NCBI RefSeq assembly: GCF_029223285.1
Contig: NZ_JARHUJ010000002.1
Span: forward strand, 744,001-808,000
DNA length: 64,000 bases
Source of the DNA: Paraflavitalea sp. CAU 1676
GTDB taxonomy: Bacteria; Bacteroidota; Bacteroidia; Chitinophagales; Chitinophagaceae
Direction of reading: 5' to 3'
Below the pieces are notes generated by a model. It ran no database searches. It saw only the letters and a program-made list of their open reading frames with translations, and was not told the origin of the DNA. Below are positions 33,831 to 43,296 of the stretch, piece after piece. The stretch's first letter is position 1, and each line of letters opens with the position of its first letter. The translations under genes were made by a program, and so were the position numbers.

Positions 33831-34346
33831 TTTCTCTACTATTGCCTGGTACTAAATAAGGGAGGACCTCAGTTAGAGATTTTTCTATAACCCCAACTGG
33901 GCGAATTTCGAGGGAGTCGACATGCTAACCACTTTGTATTTTGCTAATGGATGAGTCTTGATTGTATTCATTAAATCCTGTCGGTATCAGTAATAAATAA
34001 ATTAGCGTTTCTCATGCTTCAGCTTTTATGATGATTAGTTCGTGTACCCTTAATAGCCAAATCCTTTTTCGTGACTTGGGAAATGGTAAGAAAATAACTC
34101 ATTGAGTATACTATAATACTCTGAAATTTAGCTTGTAAGAAAACACGACAGCGAACGAAAGGTGATATTTCGCTCAATTCCAAAAAGGTACGAATGATTA
34201 TTCCCAAGCAAGGAATTCAATTTTTGCAATTGGAATTTACATTGTTTAATCAGATACCTAAGGCTGAGGAAGATGTTTATTACTCATAGTAACCTAAGAT
34301 ACGGTGAATATCCAACCATAGTTTGCTGAGGTTTTATTCTACAGTA
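33831..34346. other. Gene-free AT-rich stretch
   Basis: About 515 bases between the broken module and the MBL gene. No supported frame, RNA or clear repeat was seen. The boundary at 33830 is where similarity to island A ends, so this is probably a recombination junction. Confidence 0.4.
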
Positions 34347-35417
34347 CTATAGTTCAACCACAAGTACTTCTCCTTCTTTAGGATAGGTTGTGGTGTATCC
34401 ATACCTTTTCTTTAAGTTCGTGTTGTCCCAAATTTCGTTATAATCAGAACGATAGTTAAAAACAAGCATAGGGGGAACGGTGGACCTTTTAATAACCCAG
34501 GCGACCGCTTCCGGGTTTGGATGGCCATAATTACTTCCGTTAGTAGAAATCACAAACTTATTACAAAGCAATTTTTCAATAAGGTCGGGACTAGTGTTTT
34601 TTTTACTGCCATGATGAGATAGCTTTACAAGCTCGAATGGCGCTTGATTCTTATAGATTCTATCGAGCGATTGTTTTACTGTTGATGGAAATGCATCTCC
34701 ACAAAGCAAAACAGATTTTTTATTATACGTTGCAATGAAGGCAATACTACTCCCATTCGCCTCGCCACGGTCTTCCTCAAACTTTGTACTGTTTAACTTT
34801 TCAACATCGGGGCTGGCAGGAGGACCAAAGCTTTCCATTTCTTCATTATCTATCTCTGGGTCGATCAGTCCATAGCCTGGTTGCAGTCCATTCTTTCTCA
34901 CCTCTCTTTCCCAAACAGGTCTTAGTTTTTGTAAATGTTTCCAATACGGCGATAATATTGTTATCTCCAGGCCCAGCTCCAACTTTACAGTTAGTAGCGC
35001 ATCTGCTTCATCTGCAAAAGCAGCAGCATTGCTAAATGCTTCGTTCCAGGGAATTTTATGTTTTATCAGCGCAGCGGATAGTCTTTCGCCCTGATCCGGG
35101 CCAAATTGCTCCGACTCATCTTTTTCTTGAAGCTGTGCCCATCCATTAAACCAAAAGTCTGATATTGTAAAACCCAGGGTATCGTTTTCAAGCAGGGCAA
35201 GGATTCCCTCGATATGATCTCTATCGACATGAGTAACAACAATCAGCTCAAAGTGCCGTTTACCCAAAGGTAATGTTTCGATGAAGCCGCTGATATCTAC
35301 TTTTGTTCCCGAAGTGCCACCATCTATGAGGATATTTTTGAGCTCTCGTTCGTTCCCATATTCTATCCATATGCAATCTCCATAACGGGCGGGTAAGAAA
35401 TGAATATTAAAGGCCAT
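34347..35417 (-). CDS. Metallo-beta-lactamase-fold hydrolase (ComEC-like)
   Basis: 356 residues. The start (MAFNIHFLPARYGDCIWIEY) and LIDGG are typical of cytoplasmic ComEC/Rec2-like MBL domains. The metal motif is THVDRDHIEG (His63, Asp65, Asp67, His68), with later CGDAF and LSHHGSKKN. All zinc ligands seem present. Such domains hydrolyse nucleic acid or nucleotide phosphoesters in several defence settings. It is the last gene of an operon led by a caspase-like protease (29 bases after the preceding stop). It could be an effector nuclease activated by cleavage, or a signal-degrading enzyme. Both are inference. Confidence 0.78.
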   Translation of the reverse strand: MAFNIHFLPARYGDCIWIEYGNERELKNILIDGGTSGTKVDISGFIETLPLGKRHFELIVVTHVDRDHIEGILALLENDTLGFTISDFWFNGWAQLQEKDESEQFGPDQGERLSAALIKHKIPWNEAFSNAAAFADEADALLTVKLELGLEITILSPYWKHLQKLRPVWEREVRKNGLQPGYGLIDPEIDNEEMESFGPPASPDVEKLNSTKFEEDRGEANGSSIAFIATYNKKSVLLCGDAFPSTVKQSLDRIYKNQAPFELVKLSHHGSKKNTSPDLIEKLLCNKFVISTNGSNYGHPNPEAVAWVIKRSTVPPMLVFNYRSDYNEIWDNTNLKKRYGYTTTYPKEGEVLVVEL

Positions 35418-35446
35418 ATGTTAGGTTATTAATGTAAATTCAACTG

Positions 35447-36622
35447 TTAGTTTTTTGGATGGAAATCAATGAGAGTGCAGGTGGGCCGACTCATATTTGC
35501 CTTGGCAACATAAGCCCTTACAGTGCTGAGCGCCGAATTGACAAATTTGTCCCGGCCTTCAAGGAAAACAGCTATTTTTTCAAGACCATCATGGAGCAAG
35601 CGCAAGCCTTCTGTGTAGATCGGGATACCTCGTCTAAACCCCTGCAATAACCGCTTTTTAATTATTATGATGTCTTCGTCAGTTTTTGGGGTTTTGGACA
35701 TCAGAAACCATGCGTCTATGATTGCGCCATCTGGCATCCAAAGAAACCAGTTTGCCAAGTTATTAGTCCAGTCGTGCATTCTGTCCCATGCCTGCATTTT
35801 AAGGAGGTAATATCCACCTATCGCCGCTCCTGCAGGATCTTCCTTTTTATTTTGCAGTAAAAACTCTGCACTGATTGCATTAAACAGCGTTTCTTCTTCC
35901 ACTACGGGGCCACGGGTCAACATTGTAAGGAGTGCATCATTCGCCCATTGGCGGGTTTGGAAGTTGAACTCATAGGGCGTTTGATCTGATCCTTCAGTTC
36001 GCACTCGCGACACGGTTACAAATAATTTATTCGTAGGAGGAATGCAGACAAAATTCGAGGGCGCATTGGGAATGGCAACCTCAATGGCAAAACTTTTCTT
36101 TTCATAATTTTCCCAGGTAAAACCAGTACCTGTTACATCAGGAAAAATCCTTTCGTCGCTCCAAACTCTGCGTAACCACTTACCTCGCGGAAGTCTTTCC
36201 CAAAGAATTATTCTATCGAGGAGCCGGAAAATATTTGTTGGAAATCCTTTATAAATTGCGTCATAAGGCCCTTTTATCAAGGATCTATGTTTGGGCTGCC
36301 ATCCAACATGAGTATCAGAAAGCACGATGGTGCGCGTATTCTTATTGTTAACGGTCAAAAGTTCGTCGATTGGAGTTTCTCCATCAACTGTGATTACTCT
36401 ATCAATTTGCTGCCCGTCTAACAGGATAGCCCTGATTACATATGTTCCCTTTTCCTGAGCTGGCAGGTTAAAATATCCGTCTTTGCTCCAGATAGAAGAT
36501 AAAAGGCTAAGATTTTGATTCAGGAGTTGTATCTGAATTGGAGAAGCGAGGTCATCCCTAAAGCGGTAGCCCTCAACATCTACAAATCCTGATATTTCAG
36601 ATAAATTGTTACTAGATGACAT
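35447..36622 (-). CDS. Uncharacterised protein with N-terminal beta-sandwich, middle gene of the caspase operon
   Basis: 391 residues, no signal peptide. Residues about 8-85 look like a carboxypeptidase-regulatory/Ig-like beta sandwich (ISGFVDVEGYRFRDD, then GYFNLPAQEKGTYVIRAIL). The rest is helical with several Trp (WENYEKKSFAIEVAIPNAP onward). No catalytic motif is recognised. Its start overlaps the caspase gene by 11 bases, so the two are coupled in translation. It may be the target, scaffold or sensor of the caspase. Confidence 0.6.
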   Translation of the reverse strand: MSSSNNLSEISGFVDVEGYRFRDDLASPIQIQLLNQNLSLLSSIWSKDGYFNLPAQEKGTYVIRAILLDGQQIDRVITVDGETPIDELLTVNNKNTRTIVLSDTHVGWQPKHRSLIKGPYDAIYKGFPTNIFRLLDRIILWERLPRGKWLRRVWSDERIFPDVTGTGFTWENYEKKSFAIEVAIPNAPSNFVCIPPTNKLFVTVSRVRTEGSDQTPYEFNFQTRQWANDALLTMLTRGPVVEEETLFNAISAEFLLQNKKEDPAGAAIGGYYLLKMQAWDRMHDWTNNLANWFLWMPDGAIIDAWFLMSKTPKTDEDIIIIKKRLLQGFRRGIPIYTEGLRLLHDGLEKIAVFLEGRDKFVNSALSTVRAYVAKANMSRPTCTLIDFHPKN

Positions 36623-37751
36623 TCAGGGATTTTTTAACTGATGGAGGATTGGCGGTGACAAAGTCTTTTTGCGGCTTAAATTCATTAGCGTTGAAGTCAG
36701 CACTGACCTCATAAATGCCAGCCTTTACATTTATTTTCCAAGGGGCGGGCGTTGGTGTTCGTCTTTCAGTAAAGGATGATTTTGAATGTCTATAAGAAAG
36801 CTCAGCCACACCGAGCGCCGATTCAGGAAGACAGGTCAAATTCATAACGACTTGCGGAGGTTCTGCGAATCCAATAATCTCAGTTGACCTATTAGAATAC
36901 TGTGAACAACGTTGCCTGTCACCCTGCCCCGGTTTAATTAGTTCCATCAGTTCATAGATTCTGCTGGCAATAAGGCTGGTATCAACTCTCCATTCATCTT
37001 CAACGCCTGTGGCCCCTTGGCCGGTCAACGCCAGTATCAGCGCACTGCTATAAACGGACACCTGGTTAGGATCGCCGAATGCTTTTTCGTTGTGAGCAGA
37101 CGCTTTCAGTGTCAGGTTGTATTTGCATTCTGAATCCAGGTAGGCAGCATTGTCCAGTCCCATAACGCTAATATCCTTGTCCAATAACTCATAGGGAACC
37201 ATCCGGCATGAGTCTATAAAAAAAAGCTGCGTTTGAGCTTTGCAGCTATGAAATGCTCGTCTCGTATGATCAAAATTAAAAGCTTCCCGCCATGGCATTT
37301 CAGGCATACTGCCAAACCCTTCCGTTAGCAGGTATTGATCTGCTTTTTCAAGACCGTGGCCACAGAAATAAAAGATGGCAACATTGTCTTCATTAGTATC
37401 ACACCTAGCCTTCCAGTCAACATATCCCTGATAAATGTTTTGCCAGGTTGCCTTGTCGCAGGTAGGTTGTTTGGGAGTGGCTGAGTCTGAATACTCTGAA
37501 ATCAGTAGTTCTATCGAGCCCAAAGGTTTGAGCCATCTACCGGTCTGATCTCCGTTATGAATTCCAATTACGGTTTTATAGAACGCCAAAGCTGAAACAG
37601 GGGCCGAAGTAAGCTGTCCCATCGAACCTAATAACTTGTTCTGACCCTGTCTGTAATGCGCGCCATCTTTAAGCCATGGATAACTACCTACACCGATTAT
37701 GAAAACATGGGTTTGGGGATTATCATTTATTTCGTTGAAAACTAATGACAT
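36612..37751 (-). CDS. Caspase-like cysteine protease (peptidase C14 family)
   Basis: 379 residues. The C14 fold shows strand THVFIIGVGSYPWLKDG, the catalytic His in VAIFYFCGHGLEKADQYLL (His132) and the catalytic Cys in QLFFIDSCRMVP (Cys182). Both dyad residues are intact. A C-terminal beta-sandwich-like tail (about 300-379) may bind a partner. It is the first gene of a three-gene operon with the beta-sandwich protein and the MBL hydrolase. Prokaryotic caspases in defence islands act as proteolytic switches or death effectors. The specific trigger here is unknown. Confidence 0.82.
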   Translation of the reverse strand: MSLVFNEINDNPQTHVFIIGVGSYPWLKDGAHYRQGQNKLLGSMGQLTSAPVSALAFYKTVIGIHNGDQTGRWLKPLGSIELLISEYSDSATPKQPTCDKATWQNIYQGYVDWKARCDTNEDNVAIFYFCGHGLEKADQYLLTEGFGSMPEMPWREAFNFDHTRRAFHSCKAQTQLFFIDSCRMVPYELLDKDISVMGLDNAAYLDSECKYNLTLKASAHNEKAFGDPNQVSVYSSALILALTGQGATGVEDEWRVDTSLIASRIYELMELIKPGQGDRQRCSQYSNRSTEIIGFAEPPQVVMNLTCLPESALGVAELSYRHSKSSFTERRTPTPAPWKINVKAGIYEVSADFNANEFKPQKDFVTANPPSVKKSLNVI

Positions 37752-38342
37752 TTGGGACTTTTTAAATCATGTACATTATTATTCAAATTACTAAAAAGAT
37801 CTATAATCAGAACATTTGTTAGCCCAATGGGCAATTTTTTAACTATCCTTCACCTTGCCTATCAATTATGTATTCGATACGACTTAGTGTAGGTTCACTT
37901 GTACGTCGAAGCGTGGCGGAGCGCCGATAAAGGTTAGTCATTCATCGTTACATGTATTAAAACCGCTGTTCTCAAAAAGGAAGCTTGTTAGGTAAACGCG
38001 GAAACACCTACCTGCACTACTTTCGCAACTACACGTACCTTCACCTAGTAGTGTACAATATCATATTTTATAATACCTTGATTCTTTATAACCAAATGCA
38101 TCACTGCGGTTTAATGGATGATTTTATCCCAAGAAAATCCTAATCCTTAAATTGAGAGTAAAGTATATTTAGTAATGATACAGCATTGGAAATGCAAGTG
38201 CGGTTACGGCGACTTTCAGGTAAGTATTGGGTGACCATAGTTGTAACTCCATGCTAACGAGCTCTGGGTAAAAGTTACCTATTCCGAATGAATTTGCTAT
38301 TATTAATAAGCGAAGTGGAAATTTTGAGCGCTATCTGAGGCT
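37752..38342. other. Intergenic region between the caspase and Argonaute operons
   Basis: About 590 bases. It should hold the promoter of the leftward caspase operon and the 3' flank of the leftward Argonaute operon. I see no convincing Bacteroidota promoter box, terminator or gene. Frames under 20 codons are ignored. Confidence 0.4.
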
Positions 38343-39482
38343 TTAAATTTCTTTGAGACCAAAATCAATACGAAGTTCATTGATAGCGTCAGTCTCATAT
38401 TTATAGTAGTTTGCCGAGTTCGTTTGTGCTTGGCGCCAACCTTTATTTAATACTTGGGCAACAGAGAGGTGACCGGCTTGTGCTAACTCAGGATAGGAAA
38501 CGAGGTCCGCATTTTGGTAGAATGCAAAGAACTCATCAATCACATGTTGCAATAAATAGTCCGGGTATAGTAACGCGTGTTCTTTAGGCACCTGTGGATG
38601 TGTTTCTTGCAAAAAGATCTGCCAGGCTAACTCAATCTCCGCTTTTTCCTGATGAAGTCCCAGCTTATCAAGCATACAAATGATCAAGCGCATACGAGCC
38701 TCATCTGCCGGGTGAGATTCGTTTCGCTCATATATTTTGCCGAACCCACGTCCGGTAGAGAGCAACTTAAGGTTGGTCCAGCCATAGGCTGCCCCGGTCA
38801 TATAGGCACCTACCAGATCACAACTAAATTCTTCCAGCCAAGATTCCTTCCATAAATACTTTGCCTCATCTATTGCATCTGCATAGTGAGCTCCCAACCC
38901 TTCATCCTGGATGCGGACTAGCTCTCGATCAAAATGTTGTTCAATTACACCGCTGGATATTTCACAACTTTTCCCCTGGAACATGGAGTGAAGCAAATGC
39001 CCAATTTCATGATACATGTCTGGCAGATTCAATAAGCTGTATTCTTCCCCACATGGCAATGCGATGATTTCGAAATAGGGTACTGCCCAGTAATAGGAAT
39101 CATGATTGCTAATAGTTGATACAATAGGCGGGATGGCAGAAATGCGATGTTCTGAATAAATCTTAGAAATAAGTTTAAAAAAGAAAATTTCGGGGTCGTC
39201 ATAATTCCTGATAGCCAGATAACGATAAGAGTGAATAGCCATGAAAGTCCTGTAAAGACCATTGAATTTATACAAATTGTTGCCTTCCATTTGTGGTAAA
39301 TCCAGGTCCCCTCCATTGATAGTGCTTATTATTTCATCCCGAATATCGGAAAATTGTTTATTCGTTTCAGCAATAAAGCGATTTCTTATATCTGGATGGA
39401 TGCTACGACCATTAATGTCAGCCACTACAATATCAATCCGGTGTAACAAATCCACGTACAAGGCCTTAATAAAATCTTTCAT
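38343..39482 (-). CDS. HExxH metallopeptidase, last gene of the Argonaute operon
   Basis: 379 residues, no signal peptide. The zinc motif is LPDMYHEIGHLLHSMF (His158, Glu159, His162). A gluzincin-type third ligand helix lies 56 residues later (SWLEEFSCDLVGAY; Glu218, then Asp222). This set is complete for an active MA-clan peptidase. The start overlaps the stop of the preceding small gene (ATGA at 39479-39482). Being in an operon with a sigma factor, an XRE-like protein, a nuclease and Argonaute, it could cut the repressor (as ImmA/IrrE-type enzymes do) or be a toxic effector. Both are inferred. Confidence 0.72.
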   Translation of the reverse strand: MKDFIKALYVDLLHRIDIVVADINGRSIHPDIRNRFIAETNKQFSDIRDEIISTINGGDLDLPQMEGNNLYKFNGLYRTFMAIHSYRYLAIRNYDDPEIFFFKLISKIYSEHRISAIPPIVSTISNHDSYYWAVPYFEIIALPCGEEYSLLNLPDMYHEIGHLLHSMFQGKSCEISSGVIEQHFDRELVRIQDEGLGAHYADAIDEAKYLWKESWLEEFSCDLVGAYMTGAAYGWTNLKLLSTGRGFGKIYERNESHPADEARMRLIICMLDKLGLHQEKAEIELAWQIFLQETHPQVPKEHALLYPDYLLQHVIDEFFAFYQNADLVSYPELAQAGHLSVAQVLNKGWRQAQTNSANYYKYETDAINELRIDFGLKEI

Positions 39483-39916
39483 CCTCTGCTGGTTCGTAAT
39501 TTTTTAAACAATACGGATGCTTCGTTATCCAGAACTGATATGAATCTATCTACGTTGAGAAGATCCTCAATGGTGAGTTCTGTTTGGGTATTAAGCTTAT
39601 TAAGTGCAGTATTTATCTGCTCTTTAAACTCGATATTTTGCAATACCTGGTTCTTAAATAACTGATTGGTCATTAACTCATACAGCTCATTGTGGATATC
39701 CTGTTTGTTGTAAAACTGTTCCAGTAAGGACAGGATGCTGTGAAGCGTTTTTTTTGCCTTTTCTGTATCTTCTTCGCTTACCTTTAACTGCGCAGCTGCC
39801 TGGTTATTCTGGTTTATTAAATTTCTTTTTTTAAGTGTAATAATTGCGTTGTTCAAATCATTTGTAAGATTTGAAACAGAATTATATTTTTTATATAAAT
39901 GACTAAAGTCGCTCAT
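39479..39916 (-). CDS. Small helical protein of the Argonaute operon
   Basis: 145 residues from the ATG at 39916 (MSDFSHLYKKYN). An upstream in-frame ATG at 40000 would overlap the Argonaute gene and add residues that look like a shadow of it. The protein is wholly helical and polar, with coiled-coil stretches (about 15-50 and 95-125). No known domain. It is wedged between Argonaute (10 bases upstream) and the metallopeptidase (4-base overlap), and is probably an adaptor or inhibitor of one of them. Confidence 0.6.
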   Translation of the reverse strand: MSDFSHLYKKYNSVSNLTNDLNNAIITLKKRNLINQNNQAAAQLKVSEEDTEKAKKTLHSILSLLEQFYNKQDIHNELYELMTNQLFKNQVLQNIEFKEQINTALNKLNTQTELTIEDLLNVDRFISVLDNEASVLFKKLRTSRG

Positions 39917-39926
39917 AATGTTGCTT

Positions 39927-42320
39927 TTAAGCCACATGGGCGTGAACAATATTGCTTTCTTTCTGACGAATCGTAGCCAGATCATTCTCATGGGCGACAT
40001 CCCGGATCAGCGTATCAATCAGTTTCAATGGTAACGGCAGGGATGTGGGACGGTCGGGTGATGAGAACGTTATTTGTGTCAGATTGAAAATGTCCTGTAG
40101 CGCCTGCCCAAAATTAATATTTCCGCAACAATAGCTAATATGAATAGGCTGCGATGTTCCCGGAACCTGATAAGGATACCCTGTATTAAATATAAACGCA
40201 TCCTTTTTATTTTGTTCATTCGGATAAAGGTAGGTGCCACAGTCGGGGTTATGCAAGATACGTCTTGAATCATCGTATGTAGTCACGCGAATAGGAATTG
40301 CAGATGTCTTTGCGACGTTGATTACCCCGGTTTTTACAGCACCAGCATCAAGCAATTTCATTTCTGCGAGCTGATGCAGTGCATTTTGTAGCGCTTTTTC
40401 TTCTTCGCCAAAACTAACACCATCCCGAAGAATAACGATGCTGCCTGGCTTGTCTTTACTAACCTTCAGGTGGCGGGAAAGCACACTTACAATCTTATCT
40501 GATATCACCCGGTGATTAATCTTTTCGTTTCGGGAAGAGCCAACGGCTTTAGCGACAGGATCTATATCAAAGACAATTTTTTCTCCATTGCCAAAGAAAA
40601 AGCAGAACCCGGCATAAAAGTCATGCGCATCAATTCCAATGTAGATATCATGATGGAGTGGCTGAGCCAGTGCAAATGGCCATTTACGATTAATAATCAG
40701 ACATTCAAAAAGGGTGTAAGACAAATAGGAGCGGAAGCTGCGCATCAAATCGTCAGGAACTGTATATGATAAGGGTTCCCGTCCGTCCGTGCCTAATTTG
40801 AGAAAACTTTTAAGTTTATCAGCACTTACGCACTTAACTTTTACGGTGTTAAATAATTCTTTCTTGAGCATTTGATGAAATACCCTATTAAAGCGACCTC
40901 CATCACCATTGTCTTCGGGAAGGACCAGCAAAATACTGGTGCCCGCCAGGTTATGTTTATCAATATACTCTTTAAGGTCCTGGAATACCTTATGAGCATA
41001 GGGCGCCGAGCGCATTGAATATTGATGCAGGGAACACTTTGGAAATTGGGGTGCAATCTGTTTCATCCCCTTTTCAAAGTGATACTTTAACCCTTGTCCA
41101 AAGTTTAACGGAAGGTTGTCTGGAAACAGGATATGCTGGGCGTTAAATGCACTTTGGTTGATAATGCCATACTTGTAAACAAATTCGCGACGTCGCTTTG
41201 CAAAGTCCTTAAGGGCTTTTCCGTATTGGCTGGCATCTTGCTGTACATCCAGGATTTGGCCTTTACCATACATAAGCGCAGGTAGCGGAAACGTACCGCA
41301 CTGTTTAGACAGCGCTTTTTTTGCAACCTGTAATGAAACACCGTTAAATTGTAGCGACTGGAAATAGTATTTTACGAAGCTTTCGATTCGGGTAAAGCGC
41401 TGATTGGGTTCATTAATTGAGAATTTGTGAAGGTTGTCTTCTGGGTATCTGATGCGTTTGGCAAGGCATGCAGCACCGGCTAAAATGCGCTCTGAATTAT
41501 AGCCATTCGTGTGAAAGAAAGTCGGAGACTTCGGACGAAGTGGTGCTTTATGAGTAGCTGTACTGTACTTACCTTTGTGTTGTATGTACTGAAGAACGGT
41601 AATGTTCTTGCCCTGTATGTTGATCACATGCTGATCAATTGGATTACCTGGCGATTTCCCTTTCACGGTATACCAGTTATCACCGTTTAAATACAAAAAG
41701 TTACGGTCGCGTATGTATTCGATCTGCAGTTGCTCGCTCATTCCGGCAATTGCTTCGTCCAAAGTTCTTTTGTCAGCATACCGGTAGGCGAGATCAATGC
41801 AGAAAAATGCATTGTCTTTATCCAGTAGTACTACCTTAAATTTGAATCCAGGGAATATATCTGTTTCGATATCGCCGCTTAAAGGTAATGGGCTTTTTTT
41901 CAGGAACGTGTTTATTCCACCATCCCATAAGTCACGTCTATTGCCCAGTTGCCAGTTAACTGCGCTTTCCAGGAATCGTTGTACAAGTTCCAGGTTTGAA
42001 TTATCGATGTTTTTACAATTCAGTTGAAAAACACCATCCAGGGGGCTGAGCTCGATATTAAGGGGGCTTCCGGCAATCACCTCCCGTTTCAGAACTGCAT
42101 CAGCTTTAACCGCCACATATCTTCTGCCATTGTGCATGGCGATTGCAGCAGGGCCTTTAGTGATATCTGACAGATGGCTCACAGCATGGTGAAATGCCTT
42201 GTGTGCTTGGCGTTCATCATGACCTGCTCCTTGTACACTAACATTTACCAGTTGGTAACTGAGTTTAAGGTCATGCCAGTTGCTGATTCTGAACCAATTG
42301 ATAATATTCGCGCTCATCAT
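39927..42320 (-). CDS. Prokaryotic Argonaute (full-length, catalytic type)
   Basis: 797 residues, the length of long pAgos. N and PAZ-like regions occupy about 1-300 (FKFKVVLLDKDNAFFCIDLAY, then RTLDEAIAGM). MID is near 460-540 (SILLVLPEDNGDGG). PIWI is 555-797: YIGIDAHDFYAGF (Asp564), SRNEKI (Glu599), VILRDGVS (Asp633) and SLPLPLKLIDTL (Asp769). Spacing of 35, 34 and 136 residues resembles the DEDX tetrad of active pAgos such as TtAgo, so target slicing is likely. The start overlaps the Cas4-like gene by 50 bases. It is the centre of a six-gene operon. The nature of guide and target (DNA or RNA) cannot be told from sequence. Confidence 0.85.
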   Translation of the reverse strand: MMSANIINWFRISNWHDLKLSYQLVNVSVQGAGHDERQAHKAFHHAVSHLSDITKGPAAIAMHNGRRYVAVKADAVLKREVIAGSPLNIELSPLDGVFQLNCKNIDNSNLELVQRFLESAVNWQLGNRRDLWDGGINTFLKKSPLPLSGDIETDIFPGFKFKVVLLDKDNAFFCIDLAYRYADKRTLDEAIAGMSEQLQIEYIRDRNFLYLNGDNWYTVKGKSPGNPIDQHVINIQGKNITVLQYIQHKGKYSTATHKAPLRPKSPTFFHTNGYNSERILAGAACLAKRIRYPEDNLHKFSINEPNQRFTRIESFVKYYFQSLQFNGVSLQVAKKALSKQCGTFPLPALMYGKGQILDVQQDASQYGKALKDFAKRRREFVYKYGIINQSAFNAQHILFPDNLPLNFGQGLKYHFEKGMKQIAPQFPKCSLHQYSMRSAPYAHKVFQDLKEYIDKHNLAGTSILLVLPEDNGDGGRFNRVFHQMLKKELFNTVKVKCVSADKLKSFLKLGTDGREPLSYTVPDDLMRSFRSYLSYTLFECLIINRKWPFALAQPLHHDIYIGIDAHDFYAGFCFFFGNGEKIVFDIDPVAKAVGSSRNEKINHRVISDKIVSVLSRHLKVSKDKPGSIVILRDGVSFGEEEKALQNALHQLAEMKLLDAGAVKTGVINVAKTSAIPIRVTTYDDSRRILHNPDCGTYLYPNEQNKKDAFIFNTGYPYQVPGTSQPIHISYCCGNINFGQALQDIFNLTQITFSSPDRPTSLPLPLKLIDTLIRDVAHENDLATIRQKESNIVHAHVA

Positions 42321-43284
42321 ACCTGAAATTATTGAGAATTAAATGAATACAGAGTGGTTTAAACTTACACAAAGCACAAGTTTCCTTCTTATCCGTGGTT
42401 TGGTAATCTTCTATATTGAGTTCGTCCCATTTTTGAACTGAGGACAATTGTTCCTGTTCATTGCGAAATCTGTAAACATAATCAAGGGCAGCCGCTGTGC
42501 TTTCCCTGCTGAAAGCATGCTCTTTAATGTTGCCATTCATGAGATTAATTTCAAAAAGAGAAACATCTTCCATCTTCGGTAGATCCCACCCTTTGGCCTG
42601 GAAGTCCTTTTTAATATTATGGTAAGCTACGATACCCGCCAGGTATAGCTGCATAGAGTAATCGCTACTGTCACTGTCAGAAACCTTCCAGTCGATTACA
42701 TGGATAGCTTTCCCACGGTAACGTACCAGGTCAATCTGCGGTTTAATTCGCATGTCCTCAAATTGGTAATGCCAATAATTAATATTAGGTCGCAGAAAAT
42801 TAGAAGTCATTAGATATTCATGAAGCGATTTTCCTGCTTCAGGGCTGCCATATTCAGGAATTTGCATGATTATATCACTGACAGTAGCATAAATCTCCGA
42901 AATATCGTCTTCGCAATATGGTAATCCGCGTTCGTGAATATCCAACACCAGAAATTCTTCGCCAGCTTTGGTTTTAGACATGCCTTTTTGTCTGTAAAGT
43001 TGTTTTCGTGAAAACTCATACTGGAGTGAGGCAATATCGGTGATCTCGTTGGCAAGAGCTGAAAAGTCAGGTACCTCCTTATTTTGGTACATTGCAATAA
43101 GTATCTCACTAAATGCAAAGTCAACCAATGAACCTTGCCACATTTTCAGGCTTTTTGATTGAGTCAGTTCAAAAGCTTTTCTTCGTACAGGGTGTGTAAA
43201 ATGGTGGGAAGCTAGTTCATGCGCAAAATAAAATTTGCGATGGCATTGTCTGAGATTTAACAATTTTGAAATACTCCAATCCAT
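42271..43284 (-). CDS. Cas4-like Fe-S PD-(D/E)XK nuclease
   Basis: 337 residues. The layout is that of Cas4/AddB-type nucleases: SISKLLNLRQCHRKFYF with Cys14, IKPQIDLVRY (Asp185), HVIDWKVSD (Asp198-x-Lys200), MQLYLAGIVAY (Gln212, QxxxY) and ETCALCKFKPLC (Cys303, Cys306, Cys312). The four cysteines should hold a 4Fe-4S cluster, and the active site looks complete. No cas1, cas2 or CRISPR array is present. It precedes and overlaps Argonaute. It may trim DNA ends to make guides or destroy targets; Cas4-like genes are known as pAgo neighbours. Confidence 0.85.
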   Translation of the reverse strand: MDWSISKLLNLRQCHRKFYFAHELASHHFTHPVRRKAFELTQSKSLKMWQGSLVDFAFSEILIAMYQNKEVPDFSALANEITDIASLQYEFSRKQLYRQKGMSKTKAGEEFLVLDIHERGLPYCEDDISEIYATVSDIIMQIPEYGSPEAGKSLHEYLMTSNFLRPNINYWHYQFEDMRIKPQIDLVRYRGKAIHVIDWKVSDSDSSDYSMQLYLAGIVAYHNIKKDFQAKGWDLPKMEDVSLFEINLMNGNIKEHAFSRESTAAALDYVYRFRNEQEQLSSVQKWDELNIEDYQTTDKKETCALCKFKPLCIHLILNNFRYDEREYYQLVQNQQLA

Positions 43285-43296
43285 TTTACACCTTAT

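Noticed and set aside
38176-38235. A short frame containing a CKCGYG motif between the caspase and Argonaute operons
   Set aside because: Nineteen codons with no supporting signal; most likely chance.
39917-40000. 5' extension of the 145-residue Argonaute-operon gene
   Set aside because: The added residues are a frame-shifted shadow of the Argonaute C-terminus; the ATG at 39916 is a better start.
42271-43284. CRISPR-Cas adaptation locus
   Set aside because: The nuclease is Cas4-like, but no cas1, cas2, effector genes or repeat-spacer array occur in the window.
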